Positions 1 to 7,443 of a stretch of 16,182 nt of DNA are shown one piece after another. The stretch spans positions 1 through 16,182 of the forward strand of contig NZ_CAMIBP010000044.1 of NCBI RefSeq assembly GCF_946223165.1, written 5' to 3'. Source of the DNA: an uncultured Corynebacterium sp. (GTDB lineage: Bacteria > Actinomycetota > Actinomycetes > Mycobacteriales > Mycobacteriaceae). The position numbers and the translations under genes are program-made. The notes under the pieces are model-generated. The model was given only the letters and a program-made list of their open reading frames with translations, was not told the origin of the DNA and searched no databases. Each line of letters begins with the position of its first letter. The first letter of the stretch is position 1.

Positions 1-47
1 CCCAAGCAGCATAGCTAACCCCCGATGTGTCTACTTTCCGGGGGTCA
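1..47 (-). mobile_element. Probable terminal inverted repeat of an IS3-family element (partial, runs off left edge)
   Basis: Read on the minus strand from position 47 the sequence begins TGACCCCCGGAAAGTAGACA, then C, and TTAGC follows about 13 bases later. This recalls the terminal repeat of IS3-type elements (TGA..., then AGTGGACAC, then CTAAG) as I remember it. The tip would lie 12 bases past the sbnA stop codon and the element would extend leftwards out of the window. No transposase is visible. The same bases contain ACCCCCG (18-24) and CGGGGGT (39-45), which could pair as a 7-bp stem with a 14-base loop, so a terminator-like hairpin after sbnA is an alternative. No T-run follows on the minus strand. 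Confidence 0.5.
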
Positions 48-59
48 GGCCCGGATTTA

Positions 60-1145
60 TCACCCGGCCACCTCGAAGGAACTAGCAATGGCACGAGAAT
101 CACCATAGGCTCTGAGCATTCGCGAAACTTGACGCTCCATAACTTCTGAATACAAATGATTTTTCTGAAGCCAATCAGTATCAAAAATTGTGTCGAGATA
201 TTTCTCACCAGCATCACAAACAATGACGACCATTGTTGTTCCTGCCTGAAACTCGTGTAGATGACGCAAACCTTCGTAGATTGCAGCACCTGCTGTGCCT
301 CCAACCATGAGCCCATGTTCCCTAGCCAACACTCGGGCCACAGCGAATGCCTTGACATCGCTAACTTTGACTCCATGGTCGATGAGGTTGTAGCGGACGT
401 TATTGCCGATTTTGAAACCCGACGGAGCACCGGCACCTGATTGCTTATATGCCCCTGGCACCCCACCAAAAATGATGGAGCCTTCGGGTTCAACAGCCAA
501 CGACTCGGCGGTATGCCCAAGCTTCCTCAGATGTTCCGTTGTACCGCACAACGTCCCGCCCGTTCCGATTGCCGCAACGAGAACGTCAACCTTTTCTGGG
601 ATTTGCTCATCGAGTTCGTATGCAAGCTGCCAGTAACCAGCTGGGTTGTTGGGATTATTGTGCTGATCTGGCCACCATGCATCCGAGGTCTCGGCGACAA
701 TTTCTGCGGCCTTCGCACGTCTAAGGATCGTAGACGGAACACAGGATTCTTTATCCCCGACGAAGACCAACTCTGCTCCAAGTGCTTGCATGGAACGCAG
801 CTTGTCCTTAGCAGCGTGATGATCCACAATCGCCGTAAACTTGTATCCCCGCTGAGAGGCCACAAATGCCAGACCTAAACCAGTGTTTCCACTAGTGGGT
901 TCAATGATTCTTCCGCCCGGCTTGAGCTCGCCGGAGATCTCCGCAGCAACAATCATCTCCAGCGCCATTCGCACCTTTACGCTTCCCGTCGGATTTAGGC
1001 AATCCATCTTCAGTAATAACCGGCTTCCGGATCCGGTATTACACAGTTCAAGAATTGGCGTGTTTCCAATTAAACTACAACTCTCAAGCGAACATGTTGC
1101 GCAAGGTTTTCTTAATTTTTTTTCAGAATATGGAAAATCAATCAT
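60..1145 (-). CDS. sbnA: SbnA-like N-(1-amino-1-carboxy-2-ethyl)-glutamate synthase (PLP, cysteine-synthase fold)
   Basis: A fold-II PLP enzyme of 361 residues. The SbnA family joins O-phosphoserine and glutamate to give ACEGA, the first step to L-2,3-diaminopropionate. Visible features are IGNTP near residue 27, the PLP lysine K57 in NPTGSVKVR, SGNTG at 85-89 and the glycine loop GTGGT. The lysine context differs from the usual GGSIKDR of cysteine synthases, which argues against a housekeeping CysK. An ATG at 1145 with GGAG six bases upstream is preferred over a TTG at 1157. The N-terminus carries three cysteines (C15, C18, C23). It is last of three same-strand genes, 20 bases after the decarboxylase. 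Base composition is more AT-rich than in the ABC and efe genes. Family is confident; SbnA rather than another OPS/cysteine-synthase paralogue rests on the adjoining sbnB. Confidence 0.83.
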   Translation of the reverse strand: MIDFPYSEKKLRKPCATCSLESCSLIGNTPILELCNTGSGSRLLLKMDCLNPTGSVKVRMALEMIVAAEISGELKPGGRIIEPTSGNTGLGLAFVASQRGYKFTAIVDHHAAKDKLRSMQALGAELVFVGDKESCVPSTILRRAKAAEIVAETSDAWWPDQHNNPNNPAGYWQLAYELDEQIPEKVDVLVAAIGTGGTLCGTTEHLRKLGHTAESLAVEPEGSIIFGGVPGAYKQSGAGAPSGFKIGNNVRYNLIDHGVKVSDVKAFAVARVLAREHGLMVGGTAGAAIYEGLRHLHEFQAGTTMVVIVCDAGEKYLDTIFDTDWLQKNHLYSEVMERQVSRMLRAYGDSRAIASSFEVAG

Positions 1146-1165
1146 GACAGACTCCAATTAGACAT

Positions 1166-2659
1166 TTAAACCAATTCCCGATATAAAGGCCTATCTATTT
1201 TCGGCAAGCTTCCCCGACCTTCCCAAACAAACCGCATGGACAGGCGAATTTGATGAAATTCGCTTTCATTTTTGTCCATCTGATAACCAGCCGTATTGTG
1301 ATAAATAACCAAATCCCCAACTCTCGGAATTCGATTCATTTGGACCTTTCGCCAAGTGAGCATGTCATATTCCATACAGCTACTTCCGCCAACACAGACA
1401 CCAACCGAGCGCGATAGACAATTACTGCCACCGCTAGGCCTGCCCATGTAATTGGCGCCATCATCTGAGCCGGGATTCTCCCATAACGTCATGTCAGGCA
1501 TGTATTCACTGCCTTTCCATTGCTCAGAAAGGCTCATACTTAAACCCGCAACAGTAATAATTATGTAGTCGTCTCTCCATTTCACACCCTGAATTGGAAA
1601 AACGCTCAATCCACAACCATCTAACGCCGCTCGGCCTGGTTCAATGGCCAACTGAAATCGCCCATTTTTTAGCCGTTCCGCAAGCGAAGTGCTAGTTTTA
1701 TCAATCCTCTCAACTGAAGGCGAATTAGCTACTCCCGAAAGAATTTCATCTAACATTTCAGGGCCATCATTGCCCTGCCCACCATACGGATAAAGCCCTT
1801 CTGGAATTCGACCAGAATGAAAATAGTCTCGCTTATCCGGTGAATCAATAACCTTTTCCCGAAACATTTCCCACTGGGATGGCTCACAATACTGAACCGA
1901 AAATCCTCCACCAATGTCCAGCATCTCTGCCGTCCATCCTTTAATTCGAAGAATTTCCATAAAATCCAAAGCTTTATGTGCTTGGCGGTTACGCTGAGCG
2001 GGACTGTATCCGTTCAATTGGAAGGTCACGCCCCTACAGTCAATCCCATTACTAGATTGTTCTCGCAGGGCCTCAAGCTCTCGAAGCCACTGTGCCATGG
2101 AGGTGCCGAAGCGAGTCTCAGGCTGTTCTTCAGGCAGTAACCTAATCAACACCGGAGCATCAACGACTCCAAGATCCTTAGCCAGCGAATTAATTCGGAA
2201 TAGTTCGCTCGGAGAATCTACTGCAATTAGAACTCTCTGCCTGAGAGCAAGAGTCAAAAGCGATTGCGATTTTTCCGCACCCGTAACAACTAAGTCGGCA
2301 GCACACACACCAGCGCCTAAAGCGCCGGTGAGCTCCTCCCCGCTCGCAACATCTACGCGATGACCCTCTTCGGCGACTGCGGGGATCCAGCACGCAGACT
2401 TATTTGCTTTGTGAGCGAAGTAGATATGCGAGTCGACTCCGTGACGCTCGCAAACAGCAGCAAAAGCATTCAAATTCTGGCGAAAAACCTGAGTATTTAG
2501 AACATGAAAAGGCCCTGCCGCTAGTGTGGCTAAACGAGTTAGTTCCGAGACGCCGTCACTTGGAATTGACAGTAAATCTTTCGCCCAGTCACGTTGTTTC
2601 GGGACCAGGGTCGAGGTCTTGGGCACAGAGGGTGTAGAAGCAAAAGTTTTATCGTTCAC
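1166..2659 (-). CDS. PLP-dependent fold-III decarboxylase (DapDC/SbnH/Y4yA-like)
   Basis: A 497-residue alanine-racemase-fold decarboxylase. The PLP lysine is K84 in YFAHKANKS, the phosphate-binding glycines are in LDIGGGF (D248, G250-252), EPGRAALD follows, and C428 in GGSSCMEYD stands where diaminopimelate and ornithine decarboxylases have their active-site cysteine. NTAGYQ near residue 460 matches the terminal Tyr motif. It is longer than typical SbnH or LysA (about 400-420), with roughly 45 extra N-terminal residues and insertions between the glycine loop and the Cys. This recalls the poorly characterised Y4yA group. In staphyloferrin B synthesis SbnH decarboxylates a citryl-Dap intermediate; in an EDDS-like route a decarboxylase would leave the ethylenediamine core. 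The substrate here is unknown. The start is GTG at 2659 with only a weak GGGAA-type ribosome site. It lies between sbnB (31-base gap) and sbnA (20-base gap). Confidence 0.8.
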   Translation of the reverse strand: MNDKTFASTPSVPKTSTLVPKQRDWAKDLLSIPSDGVSELTRLATLAAGPFHVLNTQVFRQNLNAFAAVCERHGVDSHIYFAHKANKSACWIPAVAEEGHRVDVASGEELTGALGAGVCAADLVVTGAEKSQSLLTLALRQRVLIAVDSPSELFRINSLAKDLGVVDAPVLIRLLPEEQPETRFGTSMAQWLRELEALREQSSNGIDCRGVTFQLNGYSPAQRNRQAHKALDFMEILRIKGWTAEMLDIGGGFSVQYCEPSQWEMFREKVIDSPDKRDYFHSGRIPEGLYPYGGQGNDGPEMLDEILSGVANSPSVERIDKTSTSLAERLKNGRFQLAIEPGRAALDGCGLSVFPIQGVKWRDDYIIITVAGLSMSLSEQWKGSEYMPDMTLWENPGSDDGANYMGRPSGGSNCLSRSVGVCVGGSSCMEYDMLTWRKVQMNRIPRVGDLVIYHNTAGYQMDKNESEFHQIRLSMRFVWEGRGSLPKIDRPLYRELV

Positions 2660-2690
2660 TTTTCATTTCCCGTAGTGCCGACAGCGAGCG

Positions 2691-3689
2691 TTACGACCAT
2701 AGCGACACCTCCGTACCTCGCCCAGCAGAAAATGCACGAACCGCAAGTTCCTGAGCAACTGGAATATCCGTAATAATCATTCCCGTCGAGAATGCAAAAA
2801 CTCGGTCAGTTTCATTCGTGCGCCCTGGGGCCTTTCGCGCGAGAATATCGGGTAGTGTTGCATCCAATTCCACTTCTTTGCCCTGGAGCAATCGCTGCCC
2901 AACTAGCTCGAACTGTCCGGCACTAGTAGCAATTACCCTGTCTGCAGCAGCAACAGCACCATCCGCAATTCCCTTGGAAGCAACAGATATTAGCAGCCCA
3001 CCTTCGGGAATCCATTCAGTTTGAATCGATGGGTGCCAGGCACGACCGGAAGCAACTACGGTGATATCGCTGCTTTGAACTGCCTTCATAACAGAAGCAT
3101 CATCGCGTTCAACTAGTTCGATATTCCGCTCGGGAAACCAGTGATTAAGCGACTTCCGGCTTTTTTCTAATCCTCCCGGATGAGTTCCATGCAGCTGTAG
3201 TTTTTCGAGGCTCGGCACTGCTGTGACCAAGTAGGAAAGTGTGTTAACTGACTGAATCCCAGTGCCAAAAACAGTCACAGTCTTCGCATCAGCGCGTGCA
3301 CATTCTCGCGCAATCAATGCTGTCGTAGCGGGAGTTCGCGAGGCTCCAACTTTTTGGCAGTCCATTAGCGCGTATGGCATGCCGCTTTCATCGTCGTAGA
3401 GACTAATGGTGGTGTAGTACTTATCTGGGTTGTCGCTTCCGTGGCGATAAGAGGTCTTGTATCCAACGAGATCACGGTTGGCATCAAAACCGAGCATCGA
3501 AAAAGCAATCGAGTCCCGGCTCTCAACCGGTAAGTCAATCATCATTTTTGTCGGGCACTGCGAGGAACCTTCCGCGAATGCCAAGTATCCATCTTCTACT
3601 GCACGGATAACCAGCGAAGGTTCGAGTTCGATATCTTCCAAGTCCGATCGGGTCAAAAGTCGAAGCTTTGGAGTTTTTGAATCAATCAA
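2691..3689 (-). CDS. sbnB: SbnB-like ACEGA dehydrogenase (ornithine cyclodeaminase/mu-crystallin family)
   Basis: Predicted NAD-dependent enzyme of 332 residues. SbnB oxidatively cleaves ACEGA to L-2,3-diaminopropionate and 2-oxoglutarate. The Rossmann motif VFGTGIQS has its glycines at 142 and 144, and the family signature GASRTPATTALIA precedes it. GYKTSYRHG and KMMIDLP fit the substrate lysine and arginine regions of the ornithine cyclodeaminase fold. The reading frame stays open to a TTG at 3740, but TTG at 3689 is preceded by GAAGGA with six bases spacing and gives the usual family length of about 330-340, so it is chosen. It is first gene of the trio, about 75 bases downstream of the iron box. 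Ornithine cyclodeaminase itself is the alternative; the adjacent sbnA-like gene makes the SbnB role more likely. Confidence 0.82.
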   Translation of the reverse strand: MIDSKTPKLRLLTRSDLEDIELEPSLVIRAVEDGYLAFAEGSSQCPTKMMIDLPVESRDSIAFSMLGFDANRDLVGYKTSYRHGSDNPDKYYTTISLYDDESGMPYALMDCQKVGASRTPATTALIARECARADAKTVTVFGTGIQSVNTLSYLVTAVPSLEKLQLHGTHPGGLEKSRKSLNHWFPERNIELVERDDASVMKAVQSSDITVVASGRAWHPSIQTEWIPEGGLLISVASKGIADGAVAAADRVIATSAGQFELVGQRLLQGKEVELDATLPDILARKAPGRTNETDRVFAFSTGMIITDIPVAQELAVRAFSAGRGTEVSLWS

Positions 3690-3752
3690 TAGAAGTCCTT
3701 CAAGCAAGTAACGATTGATAGCCAACCATTCAACCAACAAAAGGAGAGCCTA

Positions 3753-3814
3753 CACTGCCTGCCATAGGTATGGCTATCCTAATTCCTAAATTCTATCGGC
3801 GATCACAGGCAGTG
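3753..3814. repeat. 9-bp inverted repeat flanking the iron box
   Basis: CACTGCCTG at 3753-3761 and CAGGCAGTG at 3806-3814 are perfect inverted copies separated by 44 bases that contain the DtxR-like box and the -10 element. The role is unknown. It could form a stem downstream of the ABC operon, mark a boundary of the AT-rich segment, or be chance. Confidence 0.5.
3764..3795 (-). promoter_or_regulatory. DtxR-like iron box with -10 element in front of the sbnB operon
   Basis: On the minus strand TTAGGATAGCCATACCTAT (3782-3764) matches 15 of 19 bases of the DtxR/IdeR consensus TTAGGTTAGCCTAACCTAA. A -10-like TAGAAT lies at 3795-3790, which puts the box roughly over +1 to +19, a repressing position. 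No convincing -35 was seen. Known from the family: DtxR with Fe(II) represses siderophore genes. Inference: the sbnB-decarboxylase-sbnA operon is derepressed by iron starvation. Confidence 0.7.
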
Positions 3815-3853
3815 AAGGTTCAATGACTCCAAGCTGGGCGCTAAGCAATATCG

Positions 3854-4606
3854 CTACTCTAAGGCGACGACGCCGTCGCACACGGCGGCGAGAAGCCTGT
3901 GTTCATGGCTAATCATGAGAACACCGCCGCCAGATACGGCGAAATCCCGGATGACCTCGACGATTGCCGCGGAGTTGGCGGCGTCGAGCATGGCGGTCAT
4001 CTCGTCGCAGATGAGGTAGCGTGGACCGGCGGCCAGGGTGCGAGCGACTGCGGCACGCTGGAGCTGCCCGTCTGAGACCTGGCTAGGGAAGCGATCGAGA
4101 AGGTCCGGAGTCAGCCCAACGTTTCGAATGAGCTCGTCGATGTCCACACTTTTCCCGGTTCGCTGACCATCCCGCCGCCCTTGCCGCCCCTGTCGTGCGG
4201 CTGAGCGAATGGTGCGCCCCAAAGTCATCCGCGGGTCGCAGGACCTTCGGGGAGACTGAAACACCATCCCAATCTGGCCACGAACCCGCTGCCCGGCGCG
4301 GCTGCGCACAGCGCCGACCGGCACCCCGTCGCAGAAGCACTGCCCTAAATCGGGCACTTCCAGGCCTGCGAGGATACGGCCGAGCGTGGACTTGCCAGCC
4401 CCCGAAGGCCCACGAAGCCCGACGATCTGCCCTGGATCAACCCTGATGGAAACGTCCGATAAAACGACTCTCGCAGAGCCGTCCTTGGCGCCGAATGACT
4501 TCGACACGTTCTCGGCGACCAGCGCTTTGCCACTCGCCTGCGCGTCACAGCTCACCGAAGCCTGCTCACTCACCAACGCCTTACTCACCACAGCCTCCTC
4601 GTTCAT
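3854..4606 (-). CDS. ABC transporter ATPase, second subunit (NikE/CntF-like)
   Basis: Cytoplasmic ATPase of 250 residues, short like NikE and CntF. The Walker A motif GPSGAGKST is at 66-74, the Q-loop in MVFQSPRRSCDP, the signature in VSDGQLQRAAVARTLA, Walker B in YLICDEMTAMLD and the switch histidine in ISHEHR. The signature reads VSDGQ where most relatives have LSGGE or LSGGQ. The ATG at 4606 overlaps the stop of the preceding ATPase gene (ATGA) and has GGAGG seven bases upstream; an upstream start at 4639 would lie inside that gene and is not preferred. It is last of the five-gene importer operon. Substrate specificity cannot be read from the ATPase; gene order and length resemble nikABCDE and cntABCDF. 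Confidence 0.85.
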   Translation of the reverse strand: MNEEAVVSKALVSEQASVSCDAQASGKALVAENVSKSFGAKDGSARVVLSDVSIRVDPGQIVGLRGPSGAGKSTLGRILAGLEVPDLGQCFCDGVPVGAVRSRAGQRVRGQIGMVFQSPRRSCDPRMTLGRTIRSAARQGRQGRRDGQRTGKSVDIDELIRNVGLTPDLLDRFPSQVSDGQLQRAAVARTLAAGPRYLICDEMTAMLDAANSAAIVEVIRDFAVSGGGVLMISHEHRLLAAVCDGVVALE

Positions 4607-5553
4607 TTCCCCGCCTCCTCGAGCCTGCGCGCGTAGCAATAGTCCTCGTCCAGGTTCGTCAAGCTCGGCACCACGCCGGGCATCGGCCGCATGCCGTTTT
4701 CGGGCAGCGCTGCGAGCAGGTCGCGCATGTATTCGCTGGCTGGGGCCTCAATCACCTGTTTTGCCGGTCCCGTCTCCTCAAGGCGCGATGCGTACATCAC
4801 TGCAACTCGGTCGGCGATGCCGCTATCGCGCAGCTCGGAAATGTCGTGCGTAATTAGCATGACTCCCACACCACTGTCGGCGATTTGGCGAAGCATGCGC
4901 AGCAGGGCCATGGTCAGGTCGGGGTCGAGGGAGGCCGTCGGCTCGTCAGCAATCACCAGAGCAGGGTCGCCAGCCAGGGCGAATGCCACTGCTGCGCGCT
5001 GCGCCATACCCCCGGAAAGCTCGTGGGGATACAGCGCCGCGACCTCCGCATCCAGGCTGACTCGCCGCAGCATCTCCTCCACCGTGTGGTTGCGCCCCAG
5101 AACGGAAATTGTTTCTTTTAGCTGTGCCCCGACCGTGCGCACCGGTGTCAAAAACGTCGCCGCCGACTGCGGTACTAGCGCGATTTGCCGCCCCGCCAGC
5201 TCCTCGTCAGTGCGAGCAAGGCCCGCGCCGGTACGTCGCCGCGCCAGAATTTCGATGGGCTCGGCGTTCCTCTCCGCTTCTGCACCACTGTCAGCTGCCC
5301 CTTCGCGCGGATAGAAACGCACCTGCCCCTCTACTCTCGCGTGCGGCGGCAGCATGCCAACCACCGCCGAGGCAATAATCGACTTTCCGCAGCCCGACTC
5401 ACCCACAACCGCGACGACCTCTCCCCTACCCACAGTCAGGGACACGCCCGTCGCGGCATGCACCACGTCACCACCGCGCAGGGGAATCCGCACTGTCAGT
5501 CTCTCAATGTCCAGCAGCTTCTCTCGCTTGCCGACGCCCTCCCGAGCACTCAC
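4603..5553 (-). CDS. ABC transporter ATPase, first subunit (DppD/NikD/CntD-like)
   Basis: Predicted 316-residue ATPase of the peptide/nickel uptake family. Walker A GESGCGKS is at 51-58, followed by a Q-loop with LVPQSAATFLTPVRTVG, signature ELSGGMAQR, Walker B VIADEPTASLD and the H-loop LITHDISEL. The C-terminal extension (SRLEETGPAKQVIEAP, then MRPMPGVVPSL) is the family's oligopeptide-type tail. The start is a GTG at 5553 overlapping the stop of the upstream permease (GTGA) with AGGAGG five bases before it. A longer open frame to 6129 exists but only reads the permease gene out of frame. A hydrophilic stretch of about 35 residues between Walker A and the Q-loop is longer than in most relatives. 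Confidence 0.88.
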   Translation of the reverse strand: MSAREGVGKREKLLDIERLTVRIPLRGGDVVHAATGVSLTVGRGEVVAVVGESGCGKSIIASAVVGMLPPHARVEGQVRFYPREGAADSGAEAERNAEPIEILARRRTGAGLARTDEELAGRQIALVPQSAATFLTPVRTVGAQLKETISVLGRNHTVEEMLRRVSLDAEVAALYPHELSGGMAQRAAVAFALAGDPALVIADEPTASLDPDLTMALLRMLRQIADSGVGVMLITHDISELRDSGIADRVAVMYASRLEETGPAKQVIEAPASEYMRDLLAALPENGMRPMPGVVPSLTNLDEDYCYARRLEEAGK

Positions 5554-6377
5554 ACCAGCACCTCCTGTCCGGTCACCCGCTCCTTCAAATGCGTGCCGAC
5601 GGCCGCAATACACAACGTTGTGGCGACGAGGAAAAACGAGGGAAACACCAAAATCCACCAATGGCCGAGAAGCAGGGCGCCCTCGGCGTCGGCAAGCAGA
5701 GTCCCGAGAGACGGCTTGTGCGGCGGCAGGCCCACCCCAAGGAAAGACAGCGTCGACTCGTGCCAGATTGCGTGCGGGATCAGCAAGATAAGGCCGACCA
5801 AGGACTGCCCCAGTGCCGCCGGAACAACGTGCCGAGCTAGCACGCGTGCGCGGCTCATTCCGGACAGGAGCGCGGCCTCGACGAACTCGGCGCCCCGCAG
5901 ATGCAGCACGGACGCACGGACCGTTCGGGTGATGGTCACCCAGTGCGTCAGTACCAGGGAGATGATGATTGCGGGGACCGAGCCTCGGAAAAGGCTGACG
6001 ATGAGCAGCCCCAGTAGCAGGTGCGGCAGCGCGTTGGTGACGTCGGCGCTGCGCATAATGACGCGGTCGACGCGCCCGCCGAGCATGCCTGCGGTAACGC
6101 CGAGGACGATACCGACGATCGCCGAGCACACTGCCGTGACCAGTGCAATGAAAAGGGAAATGCGCATTCCCGCAGCAACTCGAACGAAAACGTCGTGCCC
6201 CTTCGAATCGGTACCGAAGAAGTGCTCAGGCCCCGGGGCGACACCGGAATTGGCGAAGTCGGTGAGCACCAGGTCGGAGTCGTGAAACAGCGGAGTTAAA
6301 AAGGCGTAGGCAGCGATGAGGACCAGGCACGCCACGGCCACGACCGGGGCGACCGGCCTCTTTGTCGTTTTAAGCAT
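5550..6377 (-). CDS. ABC transporter permease, second subunit (DppC/NikC/CntC-like)
   Basis: Inner-membrane permease of about 275 residues. It has one N-terminal membrane segment, then the periplasm-facing DSDLV...HFFGTDSKGHDVF segment typical of DppC/NikC, and further hydrophobic segments. The ATPase-coupling loop reads EFVEAALLSGMSRARVLARHVVP. The start is uncertain: ATG at 6377 overlaps the stop of the first permease and has GGGTGG six bases before it; ATG at 6383 is two codons earlier; a TTG at 6422 is unlikely because it only reads the upstream gene in another frame. It ends with a GTGA overlap into the ATPase gene, so translational coupling is probable. It forms the membrane channel with the product of the gene at 6370-7443. 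Confidence 0.87.
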   Translation of the reverse strand: MLKTTKRPVAPVVAVACLVLIAAYAFLTPLFHDSDLVLTDFANSGVAPGPEHFFGTDSKGHDVFVRVAAGMRISLFIALVTAVCSAIVGIVLGVTAGMLGGRVDRVIMRSADVTNALPHLLLGLLIVSLFRGSVPAIIISLVLTHWVTITRTVRASVLHLRGAEFVEAALLSGMSRARVLARHVVPAALGQSLVGLILLIPHAIWHESTLSFLGVGLPPHKPSLGTLLADAEGALLLGHWWILVFPSFFLVATTLCIAAVGTHLKERVTGQEVLV

Positions 6378-7443
6378 CTGCATCCACCCGTGGGTCGAGG
6401 ACGACGAAGGCGACGTCGGCAAGCAGATTTCCGAGCAGGACGATAGCCGTCGTCGCGATAGTGAGAATGCTCAGCAGCGGAAAGTCCAAGCTCTGAGCCG
6501 ATTTGACCAGCGCGGTTCCGAGCCCAGGCCACGCGAAGACCGCCTCCACCAGTGTCGATCCGACGACCAGCTCAGACAGTCGCGCGCCGATGAGCGCGAG
6601 GAAAGGCGGCACTGCGGTCGGCAGGATATGGGAGAAAATAATCGTTCGGCGCGGAATGCCGCGGACCTGCGCTCCGGTGACCGCGCCGGAGTCCATGACC
6701 TCGACGATGGACTCACGCAACGACAGCACCAGCCACGGCACCTGCGTAATCGCAAGAACGACAGCTGGCAGCGTAAGGTGCGCCACCGTAGAGGAGAAAG
6801 TCACGGGCTCGCCCGGGTAGGTCAGGCCTCCGGTGGGAAATAGCTTCCAGGCCAACGCAAAAAGGCCGAGGCCGCCGAGTGCAACGACGAAGGGCGGGGT
6901 CGCCTGAATCACCGTCGAGATCGACAGGACTAGCCGGTCTAGCACTCCCCCGCGCCGCACCGCAGCCCACAGTGCCAGAACGAATGACAGCGCGATAGCT
7001 CCGGCAAGTCCGCAGGCGCCGAGCAGCATCGTCCACGGCAGACGCTCGGCGAGCACCTGCGTCACCGGCTGTGAGTAGGACCTCGAAATGCCAAGGTCGC
7101 CCACCGCCAGGCCCTGCAGCCACACCAACCACGACTCCCACCAGGGCCTATCCAGCCCCAACTGGTGAGAAATCGAGACTCTCTGCGCTTCGGTCAGGTT
7201 GCCCGCCTGACCTTTGAGATACGCATCCAAAGGGTCGAAGGGGCTCACCGCCGCCAGCGCGAACACTGCTGCCGTCACCGCCACAACGATGGGAACGGCT
7301 ACCAGCACTCGCCTCACGACGATTCCTGCGACCTGCCGTTTCCGGCTCTTGAAACGGGGTTGATGCTCAGAGGGGTGTAGACGCGGGTGTGAGTGCGGGC
7401 GCGAGCGAGGGTGAGGACGTGGGTGTGGCTCGGCTTCTGTCAT
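6370..7443 (-). CDS. ABC transporter permease, first subunit (DppB/NikB/CntB-like) with His-rich N-terminus
   Basis: Membrane permease of 357 residues. After a charged region, residues about 40-65 form the first membrane helix. SPFDPLDAYL, LGLDRPWWESWLVWLQGL and GDLGISRSYSQPV are the usual DppB/NikB sequence, and VTGAQVRGIPRRTIIFSHILP is the ATPase-coupling loop. Residues 7-27 carry six histidines (7, 11, 17, 19, 23, 27) interleaved with Pro and Arg. I know of no such extension in standard DppB/NikB, and it would lie in the cytoplasm ahead of the first helix. The ATG at 7443 follows the stop of the binding-protein gene directly, with no clear ribosome site, which suggests coupled translation. 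No alternative start removes the His-rich segment without a non-ATG codon. Confidence 0.88.
   Translation of the reverse strand: MTEAEPHPRPHPRSRPHSHPRLHPSEHQPRFKSRKRQVAGIVVRRVLVAVPIVVAVTAAVFALAAVSPFDPLDAYLKGQAGNLTEAQRVSISHQLGLDRPWWESWLVWLQGLAVGDLGISRSYSQPVTQVLAERLPWTMLLGACGLAGAIALSFVLALWAAVRRGGVLDRLVLSISTVIQATPPFVVALGGLGLFALAWKLFPTGGLTYPGEPVTFSSTVAHLTLPAVVLAITQVPWLVLSLRESIVEVMDSGAVTGAQVRGIPRRTIIFSHILPTAVPPFLALIGARLSELVVGSTLVEAVFAWPGLGTALVKSAQSLDFPLLSILTIATTAIVLLGNLLADVAFVVLDPRVDADA

Noticed and set aside
5554..6129. Upstream extension of the first ATPase gene
   Set aside because: It only reads the permease gene out of frame; homology starts just after the GTG at 5553, which has its own AGGAGG.
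5185..6285. Plus-strand open frame of 366 codons across the ABC genes
   Set aside because: Low-complexity translation, antisense to conserved ATPase and permease genes, no ribosome site or domain.
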